Positions 27,391-36,589 of a stretch of 64,000 nt of DNA are shown here, in pieces. Both the position numbers and the translations under genes were made by a program. Source of the stretch: Candidatus Blastococcus massiliensis AP3 (GTDB lineage: Bacteria > Actinomycetota > Actinomycetes > Mycobacteriales > Geodermatophilaceae); assembly GCF_000582785.1 (NCBI RefSeq), contig NZ_HG931173.1, forward strand, positions 1,171,386 through 1,235,385, written 5' to 3'. The notes beneath the pieces are model-generated. The model made no database searches and was not told the DNA's origin. It was given only the letters and a program-made list of their open reading frames with translations. The stretch's first letter is position 1; each line of letters opens with the position of its first letter.

Positions 27391-27486
27391 GTCAGCTCCT
27401 AGTGGATGCCTGGTCAGCGGGCATTTCCAGTCCGCGAAAAACGGATCCCGCGCGCGATCGACATTAGTTATGGCACCCTCACCCGG

Positions 27487-28803
27487 CTACGGTCGCTGAC
27501 CCTTTCGGGGGGCGTTCCGAAGGGCCCTGGGGAGCCGCTGTCCGACCACGGCGCCGGCTCGCGCCACGCGGTCCGGCCGACCCTGCGCGGCCGGCGCCAG
27601 GATCAGGCCGCGCACAGCGGCGGCGGCCAGCACGGGGCCCACGGCCAGCCCGAGCGGCGCCCACTGCGCCCCGCTCTCGACCGTGATCACCATGACGACG
27701 ACCGCGGCGAGCCCGGCGAACTCGAGCGAGCGCAGGAGGAGCACTCGCCGCTGCTGGCGATGGACCGTGGCCAACGCGGAGTACGGCAGGAGGACGGCGC
27801 CCGCGACCGCATAGGCCGACCACCCGGCGACCGCCGGCAGGGGGACCTCGTACTGCCCTCCCGCCAGGAGCGGGCCGAGCCACGGCAGGAGCAGGCAGAT
27901 GGCCGCGCCGATGAGTGCGACGCCCACGGCCAGGCCCGCGGCGACGCGGTCGGCCTTCCGCAGGGTGTCGCTCACCGGCCTGTCCCTGAGCGCCACGAAA
28001 TGAGGGAGCAGGAACGAGCCCAGCCCGGCGACCAGCACCAGGGTGGGCGCGGTGAGGACCCGGGCGGCCTCGATCGGGCCGTAGGCAGCCGCCCCCGCCA
28101 CGGCGACGACGACGACGCGCACCACGGTGAGCAGGGTCGGCCGGATCGTCTGGGCGGCGGCACGCCACACGCCGAAGGCGAAGACCGTGCGCAGCGCCGG
28201 GTTCCGCCACGGTCCCCGGGGTCGTTCGGCGTCCGGCAGCCGCCACCAGGCGACCAGTGAGGCGCCGGTCTGGCCGACCAGGACCGCCACGACGAACGAG
28301 GCCACGGTCAGCTCACCGTCGATCCGGAGGGCGACGAGCGTGGCCAGGGAGAGCAGGAGACTGCCGCCGTCGACCGCCGGCAGGGACCAGAAGCGCCCGG
28401 TGGCCATGAGCAGCCGCCGCAGCGTGTCCTCAACGATGAACACCGCCGTGGCGAGTCCGAGCAGGAGCCCCGCCCACACCGGGAGGACACCGGTCGCCAG
28501 TGCGGCCGCCGCACCCAGGACCGCGGCGGCCGTCGACACCAGCGCCGCCCACCCGTGCAGGCCCGCGCGGGTCCGCTCGTCCCCGCGGTCCAGCACGGTC
28601 AGCGAGTCCCCGACCAGTCCGCTGCAGACGGCCGTGGCCAGTACCACCAGGCCGTATCCGAGGGCGAAGGTGGCCAGCCCCGCAGCACCCAGGAAGCGGG
28701 CCGCCGCGACCTGGAGCACCAGGCCGGCGAGCGCCTGCGTCACTTGGCCGGCGACCGCTCCGGTGACCGGCCGTCGCAGGACGGACAGCGATCGCACCTT
28801 CAC
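27487..28803 (-). CDS. oligosaccharide flippase (Wzx-like, MOP superfamily)
   Basis: 438 residues with about 12 hydrophobic segments in the pattern of polysaccharide flippases. The start GTAAGVRSL region (VKVRSLSVLRRPV) precedes the first helix (QALAGLVLQVAAARFLG, which carries the family's ARxLG). It moves lipid-linked repeat units across the membrane. The GTG at 28803 is preceded by GGAGG 8 nt upstream, which decides the start. It lies directly after the giant secreted protein gene, with a hairpin between. Confidence 0.82.
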   Translation of the reverse strand: MKVRSLSVLRRPVTGAVAGQVTQALAGLVLQVAAARFLGAAGLATFALGYGLVVLATAVCSGLVGDSLTVLDRGDERTRAGLHGWAALVSTAAAVLGAAAALATGVLPVWAGLLLGLATAVFIVEDTLRRLLMATGRFWSLPAVDGGSLLLSLATLVALRIDGELTVASFVVAVLVGQTGASLVAWWRLPDAERPRGPWRNPALRTVFAFGVWRAAAQTIRPTLLTVVRVVVVAVAGAAAYGPIEAARVLTAPTLVLVAGLGSFLLPHFVALRDRPVSDTLRKADRVAAGLAVGVALIGAAICLLLPWLGPLLAGGQYEVPLPAVAGWSAYAVAGAVLLPYSALATVHRQQRRVLLLRSLEFAGLAAVVVMVITVESGAQWAPLGLAVGPVLAAAAVRGLILAPAAQGRPDRVARAGAVVGQRLPRALRNAPRKGQRP

Positions 28804-28825
28804 CGATCCATCCTCCCCGAGAGGG

Positions 28826-28857
28826 ACGCCCGGCCGGATGGTGTTCCAGCCGGGCGT
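28826..28857 (-). terminator. hairpin between the giant secreted protein and the flippase
   Basis: Stem ACGCCCGGC/GCCGGGCGT (9 bp), 20 nt after the stop at 28877. Confidence 0.55.
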
Positions 28858-28876
28858 GCCCCTTCGGAGGGAGTGG

Positions 28877-31800
28877 TCAGCCGATCGCGCGCACCGCGAA
28901 GCCGGTGAACCGGACCGCGGTGGGCGCGGTGGCGCTGCCGGCGAGATAGGCGGAGATGCCCACGGCACCGGCTGCCTGCAGCGACGGAGTGGCGTCGGTC
29001 CTGGTGAGCGTGGGCGCGAGCGGCTCGGACTGACCGTCCGCCCACACGGTCGCGGCGAGCTGTGCCGTGCCGGTGCCCGCCACGCGCAGCCGGACGTTGA
29101 GCGGGGTGCCCGGCGCCGAGCTCACCCCCGGGACGACGACCTCACCACCGATGACCGTCTCGGTGAACGAGCCGGACAGCCGGGTGATGGCCAGCCGCAC
29201 GGTGCCGTCGGTCAGGAACCGCAGGCGGGCCCGGTAGAGGTCGGTCGCACTGACCCGCCGCCCCGCGATGTAGACCGACGTCCCGCCGCCCGTGGGTGCC
29301 TGCTCCAGCGCGAGCGAGGCGTGCACGTCCACGTCGGAGAGCGACACCCCGGAGAGGAACGAGCCGGTGTTGTTGCCCGGCGCCGTCAGCTCCAGCCGCG
29401 CCGCACCCGGGGTGACCGACTGACGGTTGCCTCCGAACTGCACCGTCCAGTCGCCGCCGACGTCCGCGGTTCCCAGCCCCCCGGTGACCGTGCGGGCGAA
29501 GGTGTCGACCGCCACGGGAGCGGGGGCACCCGGGTCCTCCGGACCGTCGGGCGACACCACGGTGACGGACTCGGTGGCCGTGTCCGTCGCACCCTGCTCG
29601 TCGGTCACCGTCAGCGTCACCGTGTACGTCCCGGCTGCCGCGTAGGTGTGGTTCGCCGTCGCGCCGGTCCCCGTGGCGCCGTCTCCGAAGTTCCAGCCGT
29701 AGGAAGCGACGGTGCCGTCGGCATCGGAGGAGGCGGAGGCGTCCACGGACACCGCCAGCCCCTCCACGGCGGACGTGAACGTCGCCGTCGGCGCCTGGTT
29801 GGTCTCCGGAGCCGGCGCCGGAGCGCCCACCGGCACCGCGGTGAGCCCGGTGAACCGCACGACGACCGGACGGGTGGACGAGGCAGACAGGTAGCCGGAC
29901 AGGCCGATCGAACCGGCGGCCTGCAGCGAGGACGTCGAGTCGGTACGGGTCACCGTCGGCTCGGCCGGCTCGTCGGTGCCCGCGGCCCACACGCTCGCCG
30001 CGAGCTCGGTGGTGCCGACGCCCTCAGCCAGGGCCCGGACGTTCAGCACAGTGCCTGCGGTGTAGGTCAGTCCGGGGACCACCTGCTCCCCGCCGATCAC
30101 CGTCTCGCTGGCCGTGCCGGAGAGCCGGGTGAAGGCGACCCGCACCGAACCGTCGGCCAGGACCCGGACCCGCGTGCGGTACTCCTGGTTCGTCCCGACC
30201 CGCCGGACGGGGAGGTAGACCGACGCCCCGCCACCGGTGGGCACCTCGGCCAGCGAGAGCGCCGTCCGGAGGTCGACGCTCGTCTGCGAGACACCCGCGA
30301 GGTAGGAGCCCGTGTTGGTGCCCGGGGTCAGGTTCAGCACCGCCGCGCCCGGGGCCACCGACTGGCGGTTCCCGCCGGCGGACACCACCCAGGTGCCGCC
30401 CACGTCCGCGGCGCCCAGGCCACCGGTCGCGGTCCGTCCGAAGGCGTCCGCGGCCAGGACCGTCGCCTCGACGACCGACACGACCTGCTCGGACGTACCG
30501 GTCGCGCCGTCGTCGTCGGTCACGCGGAGCGTCACGGTGTACGTGCCCGCTGCCGCGTAGACGTGCTGCGCCGTCGCACCAGTGCCGGTCGACCCGTCAC
30601 CGAAGTCCCACTCGTGGGAGGCGACGGTGCCGTCCGTGTCGGCGGAGGCCGTCCCGTCGACGGAGACCGTCAGGCCGGACGTGGCAGCGGAGAACGCAGC
30701 CGTCGGAGCGGCGTTCGGCGGCGGGTCGGTCACCGTCACCGGAGCCGACACCTGTGCGGTCGCACCGTCGTCGTCGGTCACCGTCAGCGTCACCGGGTAC
30801 GTGCCGGCCGCCGCGTAGACGTGCTGCGCCGTCGCACCGGTGCCCGTCGACCCGTCACCGAAGTCCCACGCGTACGAGGCGATGCTGCCGTCCTCGTCGG
30901 TCGAGCCACGGCCGTCGAACGAGGCCTCGAGGTCGGCCACCGTGGAGGTGAACGCGGCCGTCGGCAGCAGGTTGATGGCGCTCCCGGTGGCCCCGACGCT
31001 GTAGTGATTGGCCACCCGGTCGGCCGACAGCGCGGTCGGGTAGACGGCGACCTCGTCGATGCGGCCGGCGAAGTAGGCGGCACCGGACCAGCTGGTGTCA
31101 CCACCCACGCGCCAGTAGCCGTTGTAGACCTGCGCCGACGTCGTGTCGGTCCGCGAACCGACCAGGACGCCGTCGACGTACAGCGCCATGCCCGCCGGGC
31201 TCAGCGACGCGGCGACGTGGTGCCACTGCCCGTCGTTGTAGGCGTCCGGGCTGGTGACGACCCGTTCTGCCCCCGGGTAGACACCGAAGTTCAGCCGGCC
31301 GGCGGCGTTCATGTACACGTGCCGGTCGTAGTTGCTGCTGTTCCCGGTCGCCGAGCTGCCGAAGCCGAGGATCTTGCCGCCGGAGGTGGTCGTGGTCTGG
31401 AACCAGGCCTCGACGGTGAACGTCTGCGGGCCACCGACGAGCGACTGCGTGGACAGGAAGCCCCGGTTGGCGCCGAGGGTCGTGGCGTTGAACTGGTAGG
31501 CGGTGTCGGGGTCACCCGTGACCGCACCGGTCACGCCCCTCGTCGGGGTCGTCCCGTTCGCGCCGGTCCGGACGGCCAGGTCACCCGCACCTGCGTAGTC
31601 GTACGCGACGTCGCCGGAGGGCTCGCCCAGCGGCCAGTAGTGCGTCGCGCCGTCGCCCCGCACGGTGTCGCTGTAGGGCCGCGGAGCGATGTCGCCCTCG
31701 GCGACCTCCACCGACAGCCACGGCGAGTTCGCCCGGTTGCCCGTGGGGTCGAAGGCGCTCACCCGGTAGGTGTGCGCACCGGCGGACACCCCGAGGTCGA

Positions 31801-33457
31801 CGAAGCCCATCGCCTGCGGGCTCCACCAGATGGACGACCGCGTCGTCTCGTACACGGGGACGGGGTCGTTGTCCCGGTAGACCCGGTAGACCAGGTGCTC
31901 GTTGTCCTGGTCGTTGGTGGTGCTCCACTTGACGCGGACCATGCCGCCCATCGGGGAGTCCACCGACGGCGCCAGAGCGCCCGCGGCCGGCCCCACGCGG
32001 TTCGGGGCGCTGCTCGGCACCGCGTAGCGGACCAGACCCTGCTGACCCGTGCCGTTGACGCGGGGGAACTCACCGCCGTAGACGACGTACTGGTCGTTGC
32101 CCGCGACGCTCCACCCGGCCTGGTACTGCTTCGTGTACGACCCCATCGCCATCGTGGGGAACCAGGTGAGCAGCGAGGGAGCCGGCTTGCCCTGCAGCAG
32201 GGTTCCGCTGGAGGGGTACTGCCTCTCGTTGACGTGCACGATCGTGCCGTCGGGCTTCACCCGGCTGTTGGTCAGCGTGCTGGAGCCCACGGTGCCCGTC
32301 GCCTCCGCGCTGACGGCGGTGGCGTAGCGGTGGATGCGCGGGTTGTGCTCGTGGTAGCCGCCGATGTTGGCGCAGACGTGCGGGTGGCCGGCGATGTACA
32401 CCGCGCCACCGAGCGGGAAGCTGGAGTAGGTGTCGCCCTGGCAGTCGTTGATCCAGACCACCGCTCCGCCGTCGGCGGCCGCGGCGAACCCGCCCTCGAG
32501 GTTGCCGGGCCCGTAGAAGTCGTACGACGTGCCGTAGACGTTCGTGCCGTCGGTCGACAGGTTGTTCACCGCACCGTTGATGCCCTGGTTGGTGATCAGC
32601 TGGTTGATCGCGAACGGCCGGGTGGCCCCCGTGACCGCGTCCAGCGCTCCGACGCCGGTCGCCTTGACACCGTTCAACGTGTCGAAGTGCCCGGCGGCGA
32701 CGACCTGCGACCCACCGCTGGTGACGACCAGCGAACGGACCACGTCGCTGAGCGCCGTGTTCGTCGTCCCGCTCTGGGGACGGTTGAGCATCGGCCCGGT
32801 GCCGGGGACCGGGTTCCAGGGCAGCAGCGCCCCGTTGGTGGCCGAGAACGCCGCGAGACGGTGCCGGCTCTCCGAGCCCACCTGGGTGAACGCGCCGCCC
32901 ACGTACACGGTGTCGCCCGAGGTGGCGATGGCGTTCACGCGGCCGTAGACGTTGGGCCGGAAGTCGGGGACCAGCTGACCGGTCGCGGTGCTGTAGGCCG
33001 CGATGCGCCGGCGCGGCTCGCCGTTCGCCTGGGTGAAGTCACCGCCGACGTAGATGCGCGAGCCGTCCGGCGAGGCCGCGACGACCATCGCCTGGGCGTC
33101 GAGGTCCGGAGCGAAGGAGGTGACCAGCTGCCCGGTGCGGATGTCGTAGGCGAGCAGGTTGCGGCGCACCGTCTCCTGCGTCCCTTCGGGCGCGCCGGCG
33201 GGACGCGCCCGGGTGAACTCACCGGCTGCGTACACGGTGTTGCCGACGACGACCTGGGACCAGACGACGCCGTTGATCTGCACGGTGGGCAGGGCGTCCG
33301 CGGTCACCGTCGTCGGAGTGGCCGGGTTGGTCGGGTCGAGTGGTGCGGAGTCCGCACGGGCCGTCCCCGAGAAGGCCATCCCCAGCGTGCCGACCGCCAG
33401 CAGCAGAGCCATGAGCCCCGCCAGTGCCGCGCGCGGCGCCGCCATGCGTGCAGACAT
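28877..33457 (-). CDS. giant secreted beta-propeller/FN3/LamG/PKD protein
   Basis: 1526 residues with a Sec signal peptide (AALAGLMALLLAVGTLGMAF...ARA). Rough order: beta-propeller of repeats such as VYVGGAFTQVG (about 40-480), fibronectin III (about 495-585), LamG/concanavalin-like (about 605-820, with YYDRHVYM-like and GQWHHVAASL motifs), PKD (829-910), PKD (912-995), repeat unit A (about 1000-1215), PKD (1219-1305) and repeat unit B (about 1315-1526). Units A and B are homologous (DxFxRTxTGGLGxADVGG). It is probably a surface adhesin or glycan-binding scaffold. The ATG at 33457 follows GGGGAA; an ATG four codons upstream is the alternative. Confidence 0.85.
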   Translation of the reverse strand: MSARMAAPRAALAGLMALLLAVGTLGMAFSGTARADSAPLDPTNPATPTTVTADALPTVQINGVVWSQVVVGNTVYAAGEFTRARPAGAPEGTQETVRRNLLAYDIRTGQLVTSFAPDLDAQAMVVAASPDGSRIYVGGDFTQANGEPRRRIAAYSTATGQLVPDFRPNVYGRVNAIATSGDTVYVGGAFTQVGSESRHRLAAFSATNGALLPWNPVPGTGPMLNRPQSGTTNTALSDVVRSLVVTSGGSQVVAAGHFDTLNGVKATGVGALDAVTGATRPFAINQLITNQGINGAVNNLSTDGTNVYGTSYDFYGPGNLEGGFAAAADGGAVVWINDCQGDTYSSFPLGGAVYIAGHPHVCANIGGYHEHNPRIHRYATAVSAEATGTVGSSTLTNSRVKPDGTIVHVNERQYPSSGTLLQGKPAPSLLTWFPTMAMGSYTKQYQAGWSVAGNDQYVVYGGEFPRVNGTGQQGLVRYAVPSSAPNRVGPAAGALAPSVDSPMGGMVRVKWSTTNDQDNEHLVYRVYRDNDPVPVYETTRSSIWWSPQAMGFVDLGVSAGAHTYRVSAFDPTGNRANSPWLSVEVAEGDIAPRPYSDTVRGDGATHYWPLGEPSGDVAYDYAGAGDLAVRTGANGTTPTRGVTGAVTGDPDTAYQFNATTLGANRGFLSTQSLVGGPQTFTVEAWFQTTTTSGGKILGFGSSATGNSSNYDRHVYMNAAGRLNFGVYPGAERVVTSPDAYNDGQWHHVAASLSPAGMALYVDGVLVGSRTDTTSAQVYNGYWRVGGDTSWSGAAYFAGRIDEVAVYPTALSADRVANHYSVGATGSAINLLPTAAFTSTVADLEASFDGRGSTDEDGSIASYAWDFGDGSTGTGATAQHVYAAAGTYPVTLTVTDDDGATAQVSAPVTVTDPPPNAAPTAAFSAATSGLTVSVDGTASADTDGTVASHEWDFGDGSTGTGATAQHVYAAAGTYTVTLRVTDDDGATGTSEQVVSVVEATVLAADAFGRTATGGLGAADVGGTWVVSAGGNRQSVAPGAAVLNLTPGTNTGSYLAGVSQTSVDLRTALSLAEVPTGGGASVYLPVRRVGTNQEYRTRVRVLADGSVRVAFTRLSGTASETVIGGEQVVPGLTYTAGTVLNVRALAEGVGTTELAASVWAAGTDEPAEPTVTRTDSTSSLQAAGSIGLSGYLSASSTRPVVVRFTGLTAVPVGAPAPAPETNQAPTATFTSAVEGLAVSVDASASSDADGTVASYGWNFGDGATGTGATANHTYAAAGTYTVTLTVTDEQGATDTATESVTVVSPDGPEDPGAPAPVAVDTFARTVTGGLGTADVGGDWTVQFGGNRQSVTPGAARLELTAPGNNTGSFLSGVSLSDVDVHASLALEQAPTGGGTSVYIAGRRVSATDLYRARLRFLTDGTVRLAITRLSGSFTETVIGGEVVVPGVSSAPGTPLNVRLRVAGTGTAQLAATVWADGQSEPLAPTLTRTDATPSLQAAGAVGISAYLAGSATAPTAVRFTGFAVRAIG
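30553..30870 (-). repeat. two near-identical PKD repeat segments, 258 bp apart
   Basis: About 58 bp at 30553-30610 recur almost unchanged at 30811-30868 (period 258 bp = 86 residues), encoding WDFGDGSTGTGATAQHVY in both. The near identity implies recent duplication or gene conversion of the PKD unit. Confidence 0.85.
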
Positions 33458-33680
33458 CTTTTCCCCCATGCTCGTGTGGCGTCGACCAGCAACCCTGGGA
33501 CCGACTGACGCACACTAAGCGTGACGACGGGCTCTCAGGCATCCCTCTAACCGGTGACCGTCCTGCGAGAACGCGTCGGTCGGCCCCCATCTGTGCACTC
33601 TGAGTGATCAGGCGTGTTCACGCGGTCGCATTCCGACCCATGCTGCCCTGCAAGGGGTTCGTCCACCCGCTGCACGGACG

Positions 33681-33718
33681 ACGGAGCCCCCTCGAGCGTG
33701 TGCTCGAGGGGGCTCCGT
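33681..33718 (-). terminator. perfect 16-bp hairpin terminator
   Basis: Arms 33681-33696 and 33703-33718 are perfectly complementary with a 6-nt loop, 22 nt past the stop of the 33741 gene. It ends the four-gene run from the sugar transferase. Confidence 0.8.
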
Positions 33719-33740
33719 CCAGGTGCTGCGGCCCGGGGCG

Positions 33741-34445
33741 TCAGCGCACCGGGCCGGAGAACACCGCCAGCGGAGCGCCGGCCTTGTAGCTGATCTCGAC
33801 GGTGACGACGTCCCGTCGGTCCACCGGCACGCGGAAGACGTAGACCCCCTCGGCCGTGTCCGTCGGCGCGAGCACACCCACGAAAGGCGAGCGCGAGGGG
33901 TCGTCCAGTGGCGACGCGGGAGCGCGGTCCGGACCGGAGAAGACGTTGACCGAGATCCCGTCCAGAGGCACGTCCGTCGCCGTCTGGTTCACGACCCGCA
34001 CCGTGAGCCGCAGCGCCGGACCGCCCACGTCCCCGGGGCCGGTCGGCGTGCCGTCGATCTCCTCGATGAGCGCGATCGATGCGGTGACCTCGTCCAGCGC
34101 GACCGCCTCGTCCAGCGCCACCGCGGGGAGGGCCGGCACCTCCACCTCACCGGCGTCGACCGGATCGGTACCGGGCGGTTCCGCCGGCTCGGGTGCGGGC
34201 GTCCCGCCGGTCGGCTCGGGCTCGGGCGTCGTCGACGGCGAGGCACTCGCGACGGGGTCGCCGGTCCGTGCGTCGTCGGACTCGTCGGAGCCCGTACCGA
34301 GGACGATGCCCAGGACCACCAGCGCCGCCAGCACCGCGGCAGCCGCGGTGACGAGCAGTGCCCGGCGCCGGACGAGGAGGCTCGGGCGACCGCCCGACGC
34401 AGCCTCGTCCCCGGAGGACGAACCGGGGTTCGGAGGGGAACTCAT
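33741..34445 (-). CDS. membrane-anchored protein of unknown function
   Basis: 234 residues. A short cytoplasmic tail with basic residues (LLVRRRA), one membrane segment (LLVTAAAAVLAALVVLGIVLG), a long Pro/Glu/Thr-rich spacer (about 60 residues) and an extracellular beta domain (LRLTVRVVNQTATDVPLDG; GVYVFRVPVDRRDVVTVEISY) resembling DUF4352-type immunoglobulin-like folds. I do not recognise the family. Its ATG overlaps the CDP-alcohol transferase stop as ATGA, so it is co-translated and probably acts with it at the membrane. Confidence 0.75.
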   Translation of the reverse strand: MSSPPNPGSSSGDEAASGGRPSLLVRRRALLVTAAAAVLAALVVLGIVLGTGSDESDDARTGDPVASASPSTTPEPEPTGGTPAPEPAEPPGTDPVDAGEVEVPALPAVALDEAVALDEVTASIALIEEIDGTPTGPGDVGGPALRLTVRVVNQTATDVPLDGISVNVFSGPDRAPASPLDDPSRSPFVGVLAPTDTAEGVYVFRVPVDRRDVVTVEISYKAGAPLAVFSGPVR

Positions 34446-35203
34446 CGCGCCAACCTGCCCATCTCTCGATACCACTTCACCGACGCGAGCGTCAGGTAGA
34501 CCGCCGTCGCACCGAACAGCACGGCGTAACCGGCAACGAACAACGACGGCGCACCCAGGAGCACGAACAGCAGGCACAGGACGCCGTAGTCGGTGGGCGC
34601 CACCATCAGGGACCGGACCACGCTGGGCCGCTCGGTGGACCGCTCCGCCCGCGTCCGCGAACCGTGCTGCGCACGGAGGGCCTCGTTCAGCAGGGTCGCG
34701 AAGAAGTGCACGACGGCCACGACGGCGAACCCCAGGGGCAGCAGGAGGAGTGCGTCGCCGTCGACGGTGTCGAACCGGTACCAGCCGATGAGCACCGCGA
34801 GATGCAGGGTCGCGATCTTGACCGAGTCCACCATGTGGTCCAGCCACTCTCCGGCCGGCGACCCACCCCCGCGCAGCCGGGCCAGTTGACCGTCGGCTGC
34901 GTCCAGGGCGTACCCGAGGACCAGGCAGGCCGAGACCGCGAGGCCCGTCGACCAACCCGGCGACACGAGGGCCAGCAGGGCGATGCCGGTGCCGGTGAAC
35001 AGGGCACTGATGCCGGTGACCGCGTTGGGGGTGAGCCGGGCGTGGAACGCCAGGGCGGCCAGCAGTCGGCCGAGCTTCCGGTTCACGAACCGGCCGTACG
35101 CCGGTGCGCCGGCCGCACCCTTCTGGGCACCGGCCAACCGCGCGAGCGTCGCACCCAGGCTCTCGCCGTCCGGATGACGGCGGACCTGCTCCGTGACCGT
35201 CAC
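34442..35203 (-). CDS. CDP-alcohol phosphatidyltransferase family protein
   Basis: 253-residue membrane enzyme with the family motif D-x2-D-G-x2-A-R-...-G-x3-D-x3-D seen as DAADGQLARLRG and GEWLDHMVDS; all catalytic Asp and Arg are present. It transfers a phospho-alcohol between a CDP-linked donor and an alcohol. About six membrane segments. The GTG overlaps the preceding glycosyltransferase stop as GTGA. In an envelope-polymer locus the product may be a modified lipid or phosphodiester-linked polymer rather than a housekeeping phospholipid. Confidence 0.87.
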   Translation of the reverse strand: MTVTEQVRRHPDGESLGATLARLAGAQKGAAGAPAYGRFVNRKLGRLLAALAFHARLTPNAVTGISALFTGTGIALLALVSPGWSTGLAVSACLVLGYALDAADGQLARLRGGGSPAGEWLDHMVDSVKIATLHLAVLIGWYRFDTVDGDALLLLPLGFAVVAVVHFFATLLNEALRAQHGSRTRAERSTERPSVVRSLMVAPTDYGVLCLLFVLLGAPSLFVAGYAVLFGATAVYLTLASVKWYREMGRLAR

Positions 35204-36423
35204 TGTGCCCTCCGGAAGCGGACGACGACGGCGTCCTCCTCGTCCGCCGGCTCGCTGCGCGGCGCCGGCACGCGGAACGGCTCCGGCGGCTGCACCGACA
35301 GGCGCCGGCCGCGGGGCCGCCGGGACGGGAACTCACGGCGGGCCAGCGTCAGCGCGAGCTGCTCGTAGCCTGCCGCGACGTCGTCCCAGCTGTAGTGCTC
35401 GGCGAGCTCTCGCGCCCGCAGACCGGACTTCACGACGCCCTCCGGGTCGGCCTCCGTGGCGTCGACCAGCGCGGCGACGTCCGCGGGGTTGGCGAAGTAG
35501 CGGCCGGACTCGGCGACCACCTCGCGGTTGAAGTCCACGTCATAGGCCAGCACGGCGGCACCGGCACCGATGGCCCGCAGCAGTGAGGGGTTCGTCCCGC
35601 CGACGGAGTGACCGTGCAGGTAGGTATAGGCGCTCGCGTACAGCTGGTCGAGCTGCACCTGGTCCCAGACCCCGCCGAGGAAGCGCACGCGCTCGTCGGC
35701 AGCGGCGTGCACCCGTGCTGTGTAGGCGTCGGAGTAGGGCGCGGAACCGACCACCACCAGGGGCTTGGTCGCCGAGCTGCGGGTGTACCCCTCGACGATG
35801 ACGTCGACGTGGTTCTCCGGCTCGAAGCGGGCGACGACCAGGTGGTAGCCGCCCGGGGTGAGACCCAGCTCGGCCAGCCGGTCGGCTCCGGGTTCGATCA
35901 GCGGCGCGCCGTAGCTCAGCAGCGTGGTCGGAGCGGCGAACTCGCGGCGGTAGTAGTCGGCGATGCCTTGCGCATCGGCGATGAGGGCGTCGGACCACCG
36001 CACGGCCATCGACTCGGCGATCCGGTAGTAGCGCTGGCCGACCGGTCCCCACTTGGCGCGCTTCCACTCGAGCCCGTCGACGTGCGTCGCGACCGGGATG
36101 CGGGCGGCGCGCAGCAGCGGCAGCAGGGGCGAGTTGGCGGCGTTGAAGACGATCGCGGCGTCGGTCCGGTGTCGCACGAGGTGCGCCACCGACAGCGCGG
36201 TGTGGCTCAGGGTCTCCAGCGAGCGCTTGCGCGCGGCCGGCAGGTGGACGAGGTCCATGCCCAGGTGCTGCTCGAGCCGTTCGCCGTCGTCCCCGGCGGT
36301 CCGGCAGTAGACGACGACGCTGTGACCGCGGTCGGCCAGCCTGCGGCCGACCTCCTCGACAGCCGTCTCGAAGCCGCCGTACCGCGCGGGCACACCGCGG
36401 GTTCCCACCATGGCGATCCGCAT
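35200..36423 (-). CDS. GT4 family glycosyltransferase with DUF1972-type N-terminus
   Basis: 407 residues. The N-terminus MRIAMVGTRGVPARYGGFETAVEE is characteristic of the DUF1972/rhamnosyltransferase-like group. The C-terminal GT4 half has VVARFEPENHVDVIV and the donor motif HGHSVGGTNPSLLRAIGAG. It adds the second or a later sugar to a lipid-linked repeat. The ATG is preceded by GGAGG with 4-nt spacing, fixing the start. It is followed by the CDP-alcohol transferase with a GTGA overlap and preceded 166 nt away by the sugar-1-phosphate transferase. Confidence 0.88.
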   Translation of the reverse strand: MRIAMVGTRGVPARYGGFETAVEEVGRRLADRGHSVVVYCRTAGDDGERLEQHLGMDLVHLPAARKRSLETLSHTALSVAHLVRHRTDAAIVFNAANSPLLPLLRAARIPVATHVDGLEWKRAKWGPVGQRYYRIAESMAVRWSDALIADAQGIADYYRREFAAPTTLLSYGAPLIEPGADRLAELGLTPGGYHLVVARFEPENHVDVIVEGYTRSSATKPLVVVGSAPYSDAYTARVHAAADERVRFLGGVWDQVQLDQLYASAYTYLHGHSVGGTNPSLLRAIGAGAAVLAYDVDFNREVVAESGRYFANPADVAALVDATEADPEGVVKSGLRARELAEHYSWDDVAAGYEQLALTLARREFPSRRPRGRRLSVQPPEPFRVPAPRSEPADEEDAVVVRFRRAQ

Positions 36424-36589
36424 GGTGCCTCCGTTCGTCTCGTCCCCCGAGGTCGGTCTCCCCGTCGGGATCGAGGCCGCCACCTGCCGAGACCTCATGA
36501 TCACGGTCCGGAGGCGTCAGCGGGCCCGTCCGGGTGGTCGCCTGACCCGGACGGGTGACCGGCGCCGGAGGCGTCCCAGGGCGGAGGCG

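Noticed and set aside
28127..33508. A 1793-codon plus-strand open frame across the giant secreted protein gene
   Set aside because: It is the antisense frame of a GC-rich real gene with a signal peptide, LamG and PKD motifs. Its translation shows no recognisable domain, only Arg/Gly/His-rich low-complexity sequence.
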